Source: Catalinimonas niigatensis
GTDB lineage: Bacteria; Bacteroidota; Bacteroidia; Cytophagales; Cyclobacteriaceae
Direction of reading: 5' to 3'
Assembly: GCF_030506285.1 (NCBI RefSeq)
Contig: NZ_CP119422.1
Span: 558,001-622,000 of the forward strand
Length of the DNA stretch: 64,000 nucleotides
Position numbers and translations under genes: made by a program. The notes beneath the pieces are model-generated. The model was not told the origin of the DNA and did no database searches. It was given only the letters and a program-made list of their open reading frames with translations. This document shows, piece after piece, positions 8,919 to 16,891 of this stretch (position 1 is its first letter; each line of letters starts with the position of its first letter).

Positions 8919-9468
8919 CTACTTTGGCTTTGAATTCCAACATTTTTCTCAGGCGGCACATGCACTTGTATTTTTGATTTTTTGCTGTGTCTGCATTTTT
9001 ATACCCTAACTTTTCAGTGATATATTCCATAGACCTTTTTTCGTAGTATACCATTACCAGGATCTGTCGGCAAGGCGATCCGAGTTTTTTTAAGTTTGCC
9101 TCCACCCATTGGTATTGATTTTCCTGTTCCTCTGTAATGCTGCTGTTCTCAGCATACGCTCCTATCCTTTTTTCATCAATATCATGTTCAAAACGGTCAT
9201 TTCCCTTTTGCTGTTGATAAAATTTGTATTTACCTATCCCAAACAGATAGGTTTTAATAGAAGATGTAATGTAACTAAGTTTTCCTGATTGTATCTGATT
9301 GTAGAATGTAAGGAATGCAAGCTGGTAGAGTTCCTTAGCATCGTCTTCCTGGCAGTGATATTTTTTCTTCATCCACCGGATAAATTCTTTCCGGTACAGT
9401 TGGTAGGTATGGGTAGTCACTAAAGAATTCCCTTCTCTGACATTTGCTATGATATCGTTGTCTGACAT
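8911..9468 (-). CDS. RNA polymerase sigma factor, sigma-70/ECF-like
   Basis: From the ATG at 9468 this is a 185-residue protein (the frame is open upstream to 9558, but the extra 30 residues look non-homologous). The region around DDAKELYQLAFLTFYNQIQSGKL fits sigma region 2, and ITSSIKTYLFGIGKYKFYQ its end. CRQILVMVYYEKRSMEYITEKLGYKNADTAKNQKYKCMCRLRK fits region 4 with its helix-turn-helix. Between them is a short linker, so region 3 is absent as in ECF sigma factors. It belongs to the divergent Bacteroidota sigma group found with TPR anti-sigma partners. First gene of a three-gene operon with the anti-sigma and an unknown protein. Confidence 0.82.
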   Translation of the reverse strand: MSDNDIIANVREGNSLVTTHTYQLYRKEFIRWMKKKYHCQEDDAKELYQLAFLTFYNQIQSGKLSYITSSIKTYLFGIGKYKFYQQQKGNDRFEHDIDEKRIGAYAENSSITEEQENQYQWVEANLKKLGSPCRQILVMVYYEKRSMEYITEKLGYKNADTAKNQKYKCMCRLRKMLEFKAKVDD

Positions 9469-9926
9469 AGGTTTGTTACTATTAGTAATCAAAGAAGACA
9501 GAAGGTAACCCAGCTTAAGAAAGTTATTGCTTTTTTTATGATCAAAGCTATCTGGCAAACTCGTATTAATAAGAATTTTAGAAATTAAGGTGATTAATCC
9601 AGTACTACTTTACTATTAAAATTTTTAACTATTAATATAATAAATATAATTTTTTATACATTATTTTCTTTTGCTTAGATTATTCATAATCTAAACCATC
9701 AAGCTGTTTCTAAATATCATTTATTGAAGCTGACATTTTCTTTACAATTCTGCAAAATCACTATATAAATTACCATTTGTGGACAGTAAGATGCTTTTCT
9801 TTATCCTTGATAAGATGAGTTAATTGTTCAGCAAAATCATTTCAGAAATAAAGATGTCTTCCACTTCACTGCAAACATCTCTTTGGGGGAATGAATCATC
9901 ACAAAAACTTTATGGTTGAATAATAT
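9469..9926. other. divergent intergenic region between sigma operon and fur-family gene
   Basis: Some 450 AT-rich bases between the minus-strand sigma gene and the plus-strand Fur-family gene. No gene is visible. The right end holds the operator candidate described separately; the left part should hold the sigma-operon promoter, but I see no close match to TAnnTTTG on the minus strand. Confidence 0.4.
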
Positions 9927-9957
9927 ATGCAACTTTTTTGCATTTTAATTACCTTGC
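9927..9957 (+). promoter_or_regulatory. palindromic operator and promoter candidate for the Fur-family gene
   Basis: ATGCAA and TTGCAT at 9927-9943 form a perfect 6-bp inverted repeat with a 5-base spacer. It ends 17 bases before the start codon and directly precedes TACCTTGC (9950-9957), a near match to the Bacteroidota -7 box. A repressor bound here would block the promoter, so it is a good candidate for autoregulation by the Fur-family protein. Site identity is inference. Confidence 0.5.
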
Positions 9958-9960
9958 GAT

Positions 9961-10446
9961 ATGAATCAGGACAAGATAGAAAATTTACTTCAACAGCATC
10001 AGCTTCGCATCACCAAATGCCGAACTGATATTATCCTTTTTTTTCTTGAAGCTTCTTTTGCGCTCTCAGCCAAAGACCTTGAAAATAAATTTCCCCAATA
10101 TGACAGAGTTACGATATACCGTACACTCCACTCATTCATAGAGAAGAATATGATCCACCCCATACCCAGTGATGGTGGGGCTGCCTTGTACGGCTTGTCA
10201 GATAGTATCAGAAAAAGTTCTAATGAGGAGGACTCTCAACAGCACTCCCCCCTCATGGAACCTCTTGAAGTATCTCTAACGGGGCTTCACCATGATGAGC
10301 ATATTCATTTTTCCTGTCACGCCTGTGGGCGTACGCTTTGTCTGCCAGAACAAACTATTCCAAAAGTAAACCTTCCTCAGGGCTATCAAGTAAGAGAAGT
10401 AGAAATGGTAGTAAAAGGCTACTGTAAATCCTGTAGCCCCTCATGA
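9961..10446 (+). CDS. Fur-family metalloregulator (possibly Zur)
   Basis: A 161-residue repressor. The N-terminal winged helix contains the family signature DRVTIYRTLHSFIEK (recognition helix, residues 48-62). The C-terminal dimer domain has the structural zinc site, CHAC at 119-122 and CKSC at 155-158, and a His-rich metal-sensing stretch (LHHDEHIHF, H110, H111, H114, H116). A longer linker than usual (about 80-108, with many Ser and Gln) separates the two. Its stop overlaps the start of the TonB receptor by 4 bases (ATGA), so the two are translationally coupled. That pairing with a zinc-type receptor suggests Zur, but Fur-like iron sensing cannot be excluded. Confidence 0.85.
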   Translation: MNQDKIENLLQQHQLRITKCRTDIILFFLEASFALSAKDLENKFPQYDRVTIYRTLHSFIEKNMIHPIPSDGGAALYGLSDSIRKSSNEEDSQQHSPLMEPLEVSLTGLHHDEHIHFSCHACGRTLCLPEQTIPKVNLPQGYQVREVEMVVKGYCKSCSPS

Positions 10447-12884
10447 AAGAATACCATTTGCACATTTTTTTGGGGTTACTGCTTTTTATTATCATGATTC
10501 CATTTGATAGTCAAAGTCAAAACCTACCCCAGCTCCAGGATAGCTGTCAATATCAGGTAGAAGGTTTTATTATTGATTTGAGCACCAAAGAAGCACTTCC
10601 TTTTGCTACCGTTCAGGTAAAAGGAACCAATAAGGGTGCAATCGCTAATGAGGGAGGTTTTTTTAGTATTGATCAACTCTGTCAAAAAGAATTTGACCTG
10701 GTGGTGTCTCATGTGGGTTATAAAAAGGTAACGCATCATCATGATACTTACCATCAGCATCCCAGAATATATCTTGCACCGGATAGTGTTACCTTGGAGA
10801 GTGTCATCGTGGAAGGCGAACTTCAGGAAGGGGAATTATATTCCGGAACGGTGAATAAACTGTCCACCCAGCAATTTGAACAAAATCAATCGGAATCTTT
10901 GGGCGACCTGGCCAGCAACATCAGTGGTGTTTCAGTGCTTAGAACCGGCCAGAATGTGGTAAAGCCAATCATTCATGGCTTACACAGCAATCGGGTGCTG
11001 ATCGTCAACAATGGCGTACGTCATGAATTTCAGAACTGGGGAGTAGAACATGCTCCTGAGATTGATCCTTCTATGGCCGATAATATAAGTGTCGTCAAAG
11101 GAGCGGCAACTGTACGTTATGGGCCTGACGCCCTGGGAGGTGTGCTGGTAATCAATCCTAACAAACTAGAATTATTAACGCCAATACAGGGTGAGGTAAA
11201 CTTGATTGGTAAGTCTAACGGAAGATCTACCGATGGGCATATCAGATTACAGAAAGGTTTTCATAAACTCAGCCTGCAAGGACAAGCCTCTTTTGTGTAT
11301 CAGGGTGATTTGCATGCTCCGGATTATGTGCTATCCAACACCGGTAAAAGAGAGCAGAGCTTGTCTTTCGGAAGCAGATATCATTGGCAAAGCTTTGATT
11401 TTTACGCCTACTACAGCCATTTTAATCAGGAGCTAGGCATACTGAGAGGATCAGTTACCGGAAATCTGGAAGATATGGTCAACGCCATTGAATCTTCGCC
11501 TCCTCCCCTGACCGGGTCTTTTGGTTATGAGATTAACAATCCCCGGCAGGTGGTGAACCATGATGTATTTAAGCTGAAAGGACTATGGAATGGAGAAGAA
11601 CAGTCGCTGGAAGTAGTCTATGCCCTGCAAATGAACCATCGTCAGGAATTTGATGTAAGACGGGGCACCAACAATGAGCGACCATCTATTGATTTGGAAC
11701 TCATGAGCCAGACGCTGGATCTGGAATGGAAACATCCCTCCTTCAAAAGCTGGGATGGGAGCATGGGCATGCAAGCCATATACCAGGATAATAACAATAT
11801 TCCAGGTACCAATACTGTTTCTTTCATTCCTAACTTTAATAATTCACGTATTGGTTTTTATCTCATTGAAGGTAAAGAAATCATTGACAGTCGGGTAGAA
11901 TGGGGGCTCCGGTATGACTTTCAATCTACTTCCATCGTAGGAAGGGAGCCTGATAATGATATTTACCGGAACCAGCTTAGTTTTCAAAATGTAACTGCCA
12001 CATTAGGGCTGGTAAAACTATTGCAGAATGGACATTCCTTCAGAACAAATTTGGGTACCGCCTGGCGGCCTCCCAATGTGTCTGAACCTTATAGCTTTGG
12101 CAAACATCAGGCTTCCATTGAATATGGCTTATGGCGTTATAGACGGCTGGAAAACAATGTAATCAACACGGATGAGATCCTCACTGAAAGAGATAAAGCG
12201 GTGGCCTCAGAAATGGGCATCAAGTGGATCAACACTTATGACATTAGTCAGGATCAGTTACAGGCAGAGTTCACTGCTTACGTCAACCTTATCAAAAACT
12301 ATTTCTACACCAAACCTGCCGGCATTACCCAAACAATAAGGGGTGCCTTTCCATTATTTGTCTATGATCAGGATGATGCACTTTTTGCCGGAATAGATGC
12401 CAGTGTACATTACAAGCATACCCCAAAAATTACTTCCAGCGTGATGATGAGCTATCTTTGGGCCAAAAATGTTAGTAATAACGAGTATTTTGTGGGTTTG
12501 CCACCTGCTAACATTCAATATACCTATGTCCAGGCGTTGCCCAAATTTGCTTTCTTTGACGAAAGTCAATGGAATATTGATTTCAACTATACTTTGCATC
12601 AGTTCCAGGCTCCCAGGGTTATATCGGTCAGAGAGATACTGAATGCTCAAAAAGAAGGCATAAATTTGTTCGCTGAAAATGATGCTGACTTTGATTTTCT
12701 GGCAGCGCCGGATGCTTATCTGCTGGCCAATGTCGGATGGTCAGGAAGAATCAATCAGTTCAGCTTAGGTTTTCAGGTCAGAAATCTTTTGAATACTACC
12801 TATAGAACTTATACCGACAGGCTACGCTACTTTGCTGATGATATTGGAAGGAATTTTATCCTTAAGCTTAACTATCAGTTTTGA
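10443..12884 (+). CDS. TonB-dependent outer-membrane receptor, probable metal (zinc) uptake
   Basis: An 813-residue receptor. After the signal peptide (about 1-25) come a carboxypeptidase-regulatory-like beta domain (about 38-115: VEGFIIDLSTKEALPFATVQVKG...), the plug (about 120-235, with IIHGLHSNRVLIVNNGVRHEFQ and VVKGAATVRYGPDALGGV) and a 22-strand-type barrel ending in aromatic F (LKLNYQF). A His cluster (HHHDTYHQH, residues 98-106) lies at the end of the regulatory domain. The plug sequence resembles ZnuD-like zinc receptors and the preceding gene is a Fur-family regulator. It lacks a SusD partner, so it is not a glycan SusC. Zinc specificity is inference. Confidence 0.85.
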   Translation: MKEYHLHIFLGLLLFIIMIPFDSQSQNLPQLQDSCQYQVEGFIIDLSTKEALPFATVQVKGTNKGAIANEGGFFSIDQLCQKEFDLVVSHVGYKKVTHHHDTYHQHPRIYLAPDSVTLESVIVEGELQEGELYSGTVNKLSTQQFEQNQSESLGDLASNISGVSVLRTGQNVVKPIIHGLHSNRVLIVNNGVRHEFQNWGVEHAPEIDPSMADNISVVKGAATVRYGPDALGGVLVINPNKLELLTPIQGEVNLIGKSNGRSTDGHIRLQKGFHKLSLQGQASFVYQGDLHAPDYVLSNTGKREQSLSFGSRYHWQSFDFYAYYSHFNQELGILRGSVTGNLEDMVNAIESSPPPLTGSFGYEINNPRQVVNHDVFKLKGLWNGEEQSLEVVYALQMNHRQEFDVRRGTNNERPSIDLELMSQTLDLEWKHPSFKSWDGSMGMQAIYQDNNNIPGTNTVSFIPNFNNSRIGFYLIEGKEIIDSRVEWGLRYDFQSTSIVGREPDNDIYRNQLSFQNVTATLGLVKLLQNGHSFRTNLGTAWRPPNVSEPYSFGKHQASIEYGLWRYRRLENNVINTDEILTERDKAVASEMGIKWINTYDISQDQLQAEFTAYVNLIKNYFYTKPAGITQTIRGAFPLFVYDQDDALFAGIDASVHYKHTPKITSSVMMSYLWAKNVSNNEYFVGLPPANIQYTYVQALPKFAFFDESQWNIDFNYTLHQFQAPRVISVREILNAQKEGINLFAENDADFDFLAAPDAYLLANVGWSGRINQFSLGFQVRNLLNTTYRTYTDRLRYFADDIGRNFILKLNYQF

Positions 12885-12900
12885 TTAAACAGCGGGAAGA

Positions 12901-12937
12901 TGGAAGTAGGAAGTTAACTTCTGACTCCCGACTTCCA
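12901..12937. repeat. short intergenic inverted repeat, copy 1
   Basis: TGGAAGT (12901-12907) and ACTTCCA (12931-12937) flank the perfect palindrome GAAGTTAACTTC (12910-12921). A related unit with the same core lies at 55390-55433. It sits between the TonB receptor and the convergent GDPD gene and may also act as a transcript end. Confidence 0.6.
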
Positions 12938-12950
12938 GCTTTTTAGCTCA

Positions 12951-13730
12951 CTACTCTTTGTTCACCATTTCCAGCAAAATTGCAGGCTCATCGGTAGTGA
13001 TAAAATCTACATCTTTGTCCAGCATCCAGCGCATTGTTTCTTTATCGTTCACTGTCCAGGAATTGATCGTCAATCCCAAATCTTTGGCCTGATCTATCCA
13101 TTCAGGATGCTGCTGAAAAACTTTGTAGTGATAATCTAATCCAAAAAAGCCTGCGTCTTTGGCCTGCTGAGGCGTAAGGTCACCATTCAGGTAAGCAACA
13201 TTTGCATTTTTGTCCATAGCTACTATCTTTTTGCAGGCATCAAGGTCAAATGATATATAATCTACCCAGTCCTGCATTTTCAGTTTACTGACCAGATCTA
13301 CTGATTTTTCAGTAATCTCCAGCGTTCTTTCCTTGCTGACCTTGGAGGGTTTGATTTCAAAGATCAGTTTGGTCTTATTCTGCTTTTTTCCTGCCAATAA
13401 ATATTGCTCTGCGGTAGGAATTGCTTCTCCGTTAGGAAGTTTCTTTTTCCGGAGTTCTGCAAAGTTTGTGGTCTCAATGGGTAAGCCTTCAAAGTCAGCG
13501 TCATGGTTAGCCACCAGCACGCCATCAGCAGTCATCCACACATCAAATTCGCTACCTTCGCAGCCTAGCTCAATTGCTGCTTTCAGGGAGGCAATAGAGT
13601 TCTGGGGTAGATTTTTAACTTTCCAGGCTCCGCGGTGGGCGATCACTTTATTCTGGTTAAACTGAGCCATCGTATTTTCAGTCATCAGCATCAAAATTAG
13701 AAGAGTCCCGGTAAAAAAAATATGTTTCAT
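12951..13730 (-). CDS. glycerophosphodiester phosphodiesterase, secreted
   Basis: A 259-residue protein with a signal peptide (FFTGTLLILMLMTENTMAQ). The GDPD TIM barrel is complete: the catalytic HR at H32-R33 (IAHRGAW), metal ligands E61 and D63 (GSEFDVWMTADG), and H76 (VANHD). Later conserved segments are LIFEIKP and NSWTVND. These enzymes hydrolyse glycerophosphodiesters to glycerol-3-phosphate and an alcohol, here in the periplasm. Length matches the single-domain family. It is a single gene transcribed toward the TonB receptor. Confidence 0.9.
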   Translation of the reverse strand: MKHIFFTGTLLILMLMTENTMAQFNQNKVIAHRGAWKVKNLPQNSIASLKAAIELGCEGSEFDVWMTADGVLVANHDADFEGLPIETTNFAELRKKKLPNGEAIPTAEQYLLAGKKQNKTKLIFEIKPSKVSKERTLEITEKSVDLVSKLKMQDWVDYISFDLDACKKIVAMDKNANVAYLNGDLTPQQAKDAGFFGLDYHYKVFQQHPEWIDQAKDLGLTINSWTVNDKETMRWMLDKDVDFITTDEPAILLEMVNKE

Positions 13731-13811
13731 TGTTTTACTTTAAAGATGATGGTAAGCGTAAAATAGGTTTAAACATGTAAAAAAACGTAGGTCGCTCTAA
13801 ATCTAATGCAA

Positions 13812-13908
13812 TCTAAGTCTAAGTACAACTTCTTCTTTTTAACAAAATGTGAAGCTTCAGCAACAGTAGTTTATCTTTCTTAGCTTTCCTATTTATCTTA
13901 GACTTAGA
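13812..13908. repeat. 12-bp inverted repeat pair
   Basis: TCTAAGTCTAAG (13812-13823) is matched by its exact reverse complement CTTAGACTTAGA (13897-13908), 73 bases away, between divergent genes. The arms themselves repeat the 6-mer TCTAAG. Could be a small non-autonomous repeat element or paired operator sites. Confidence 0.5.
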
Positions 13909-13940
13909 CGTTTAATTTTATCTCAAATTGAATTACTTTA

Positions 13941-13948
13941 TAGCTTTG
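13941..13948 (+). promoter_or_regulatory. Bacteroidota -7 box
   Basis: TAGCTTTG fits the Bacteroidota -7 consensus TAnnTTTG exactly and lies 18 bases before the ATG at 13967. This argues that the next gene starts at 13967, not at 13928, which lies upstream of the box. No clear -33 TTG at the expected spacing. Confidence 0.5.
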
Positions 13949-13966
13949 TTTGAACCAGGGCATACC

Positions 13967-14302
13967 ATGAACGAATCTGAGAAAAAACTGTATAATCATC
14001 TGTATTACCGAAGGAAAAAGGAGCAAATGACCAAAGAAAAAGATGCTGGTAATATATCTAAAGCTATTCTAAATCTGGAAGCCATTTATAATGAAGTATC
14101 TAACCGGCACTTGCAATCTCCTTCGGAATACAGCAGGATGATCCTGGAAAACCTGGAAAGACCTATCAGGGTACTCAGACAGTACAAAGAATTGAAAGAA
14201 GTATTTGAGCGGCGTATAGAATATATTCTTGGTTTGGTCAGATCCGCTATTCATTTTACTGAGATGGAACATAAGCAGTTGGAAGAAGAGGATGATCTGT
14301 AG
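13967..14302 (+). CDS. hypothetical helical protein
   Basis: From the ATG at 13967 this gives 111 residues, mostly charged and helical (MNESEKKLYNHLYYRRKK..., then LNLEAIYNEVSNRH and VLRQYKELKEVFERRIEYIL). There is no signal peptide or membrane segment. I recognise no family. The upstream ATG at 13928 would add 13 residues but lies before a good -7 box. It precedes the recD2-like gene by 100 bases on the same strand and may share its transcript. Confidence 0.6.
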   Translation: MNESEKKLYNHLYYRRKKEQMTKEKDAGNISKAILNLEAIYNEVSNRHLQSPSEYSRMILENLERPIRVLRQYKELKEVFERRIEYILGLVRSAIHFTEMEHKQLEEEDDL

Positions 14303-14401
14303 TTTTATATTTACAATACCCTGCTCGTTTCTTGCAGATACTGCTTTTATATTGTTATGTTTTTCAAGAAGAAGCTATTATCTTGATAAGCAAGAACCTG
14401 A

Positions 14402-16891
14402 ATGAGGATGAACGAACAAGCACCATCTATTCCCGCTCCGGCCTTGGAGAAACTCTCCGGAATTGTCAAAAGGGTCACTTTTCACAGTCCTGAATCCGGC
14501 TGGTCTGTACTAAAAATCAACACTTTTGACCGGCCGCAGGATGAAATACCGGTCACCGTACACCAGTCTAAAGTCTTTGCCGGTGCCACTATGGATTTTT
14601 TTGGCGTATGGGTCAATCATCCTACCTATGGCCGACAGTTCAAAGCCCGGCGGGTAGAAGAACGGAAACCCGCCACTGCCCATGCTTTAGAAAAATACCT
14701 TGGCTCAGGATTAATCAAGGGAGTAGGGCCAAAAACAGCACGAAAAATTGTCAAATATTTTGGCAAAGAAACGCTGGATGTTTTTGAGCATGATATTGAC
14801 AGGCTTACCGAAGTGCCGGGTATTGCCAAACGTAAACTGGATTCTATACAAACTGCCTGGACAGAACACCAGGAAATCCGCGAGGTGATGATGTTTCTGC
14901 AATCGCACAATATCAGCACTTTGTTCGCAGTAAAAATTTATAAAGTATATGGGCATCAGGCCATCGCCATTGTCCAGCAGAATCCCTATCGCCTCGCCCA
15001 GGATATTTATGGCATAGGCTTCCTTAGCGCCGATAAAGTTGCTCTTAGTCTGGGACTAGCCAAAGATTCCTCTGCACGGGTACAGGCTGGCATCAGCCAC
15101 ATACTGCACAATGCCCGTGAAGAAGGCCATTGCTACCTCACTCAGGAACAAATCATTGAACAAACTCTGGTTCTACTGGATCTTGCAGATGAGCAGCGCA
15201 TCGTTGACGAACTGCACACGATGGAAAATGAGGATGAACTGAAAACACGCAATATCCCTGCTGAAGATGGGACGCATACTGCCTACTATGCCCACTCGCT
15301 CTTCTTTGACGAAGATTATCTGGCCAAGAAGTGTTTGCTGCTGGCGGATGCGGAAGTGAAGGTAAATCAGGAGTATGTCCATCAATGGATTATTCAGTAC
15401 TGCTCACAGCACGATATCCAGTTAAGTTTTGAGCAGTTGGAGAGTGTACAACAGGTGATTGGCAGAAGATTAACCATACTGACCGGTGGCCCGGGCTGTG
15501 GTAAAACGACTACCACCAAAGTCATTGCGGCACTGCTGCAATCTTTGCGCAAAGAAGTACTGCTAGCTGCCCCTACCGGCAGGGCAGCGCAACGCATGAG
15601 CGAAGTGATCGGACAGGAAGCCAAGACGATCCACCGTCTGCTGGAATGGGAACCCATGCGGGGTGGTTTCAAAAGAAATGAGGAAAATCCTCTGGAATGT
15701 GACTTCCTGATCGTTGATGAATCCTCTATGCTGGATGTGCATCTGGCAGCTTCTCTGTTCAGGGCGGTACCTACACATGCACAACTCCTTCTGATTGGCG
15801 ATGCAGATCAGCTTCCTTCCGTGGGTGCTGGCAATGTCTTCAAGGACCTGATTCATTCGGAAAAGATCGTCTGTGCCAGGCTGACCAAAGTATTCAGGCA
15901 GGCAGCCCAGTCCAAGATCATTCAGTATGCCCATCAGATCAACCAGGGACAGATTCCGAAAGTAGCCACACCGTTTCAGTATCCCAAACTCTGGAAAGAA
16001 CGCGAAGATTGTCTCTTCATTGATTCTGAAGAAGCAACCCAGGAACAGCTGCACTTCATCCAGAAAGTCAAAAGGATGGCAGAGAGAAATGTGAACCAAT
16101 CTTTGCAGGTGGCAGAACCCGAAGAGGCGTATGAAATGTACCGGGAGAATCTGGTGATTCCTGACAAATTTGCCCATGTGGATATTGACAAATTGCTGTC
16201 CGCTAACACCCATACCCACGAACTTATGGAAGTGCTTCGCCGGGTCAACCCCTGGTCTTCTCTTCACTGGGGATTTTCAGCGGTAGACATGGTAGAGCGA
16301 TTGTATCGGGTGATTATCCCTAAATATTTTGGCAAAGAGGCTGAGATACAAATTCTGAGTCCAATGAGTAAAGGCAGCCTGGGCACTCACCATTTGAATG
16401 AATTGATCCAGGAGACGATTAATCCCGAATGGGAAGGTAAAGCACAAATTGACTTCGGAGGTAGAATCTTTAGAGTAGGTGACAGAGTCATCCAGCGCAA
16501 GAATAATTATGATCTCAATGTGTTCAATGGAGATATCGGAAAGATCGCGGACATCAATACCGAAGAGATGAGCTGTATTGTGAAGTTCAGCGCAGGTAAA
16601 GAAGAAAAAGAAGTAGTATATGAAAAGGCACAGTTACCTGAGCTTGATCTTGCTTATGCTATTACCATCCACAAATCTCAGGGCAGTGAGTTTGAAGTAG
16701 TCATCCTTCCTCTGGTCACTCAACATTATAATATGCTGTTCAGAAACCTGATCTATACCGGGCTGACCAGGGCCAGGAAACTAGCTATCTTTGTGGGCAG
16801 CCGTAGGGCACTCCGAAGAGCAGTGACGCAGCAAAATAGTGCACAGCGACAAACGGCCCTGCAATGGCTTATCCAAGCAGAAGTACTTTAA
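14402..16891 (+). CDS. recD2: RecD2-type ATP-dependent DNA helicase
   Basis: An 829-residue SF1B helicase. Residues about 15-90 form the OB-like N-terminal region (LSGIVKRVTFHSPESGWSVLKI), about 95-200 contain helix-hairpin-helix elements (IKGVGPKTARKIVKYFG, VPGIAKRKLDSIQ). Walker A is GGPGCGKTT with K368, Walker B VDESSM with D439-E440, and the C-terminal helicase motif is AITIHKSQGSEFE, followed by YTGLTRARK. No RecB or RecC is nearby, as expected for RecD2, a 5'-3' helicase in repair. A stretch of about 110 residues after the first motor domain (from PKLWKEREDC to VNPWSSLHWGF) is longer than in short homologues. Its 3' end overlaps the convergent S10 peptidase gene by 4 bases. Confidence 0.9.
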   Translation: MRMNEQAPSIPAPALEKLSGIVKRVTFHSPESGWSVLKINTFDRPQDEIPVTVHQSKVFAGATMDFFGVWVNHPTYGRQFKARRVEERKPATAHALEKYLGSGLIKGVGPKTARKIVKYFGKETLDVFEHDIDRLTEVPGIAKRKLDSIQTAWTEHQEIREVMMFLQSHNISTLFAVKIYKVYGHQAIAIVQQNPYRLAQDIYGIGFLSADKVALSLGLAKDSSARVQAGISHILHNAREEGHCYLTQEQIIEQTLVLLDLADEQRIVDELHTMENEDELKTRNIPAEDGTHTAYYAHSLFFDEDYLAKKCLLLADAEVKVNQEYVHQWIIQYCSQHDIQLSFEQLESVQQVIGRRLTILTGGPGCGKTTTTKVIAALLQSLRKEVLLAAPTGRAAQRMSEVIGQEAKTIHRLLEWEPMRGGFKRNEENPLECDFLIVDESSMLDVHLAASLFRAVPTHAQLLLIGDADQLPSVGAGNVFKDLIHSEKIVCARLTKVFRQAAQSKIIQYAHQINQGQIPKVATPFQYPKLWKEREDCLFIDSEEATQEQLHFIQKVKRMAERNVNQSLQVAEPEEAYEMYRENLVIPDKFAHVDIDKLLSANTHTHELMEVLRRVNPWSSLHWGFSAVDMVERLYRVIIPKYFGKEAEIQILSPMSKGSLGTHHLNELIQETINPEWEGKAQIDFGGRIFRVGDRVIQRKNNYDLNVFNGDIGKIADINTEEMSCIVKFSAGKEEKEVVYEKAQLPELDLAYAITIHKSQGSEFEVVILPLVTQHYNMLFRNLIYTGLTRARKLAIFVGSRRALRRAVTQQNSAQRQTALQWLIQAEVL

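Noticed and set aside
10443-12884. SusC-type glycan transporter
   Set aside because: No SusD follows, and the receptor is coupled to a Fur-family regulator; the plug sequence is of metal-receptor type.
15563-16267. 234-codon frame opposite recD2
   Set aside because: Fully antisense to well conserved helicase motifs; a shadow frame.
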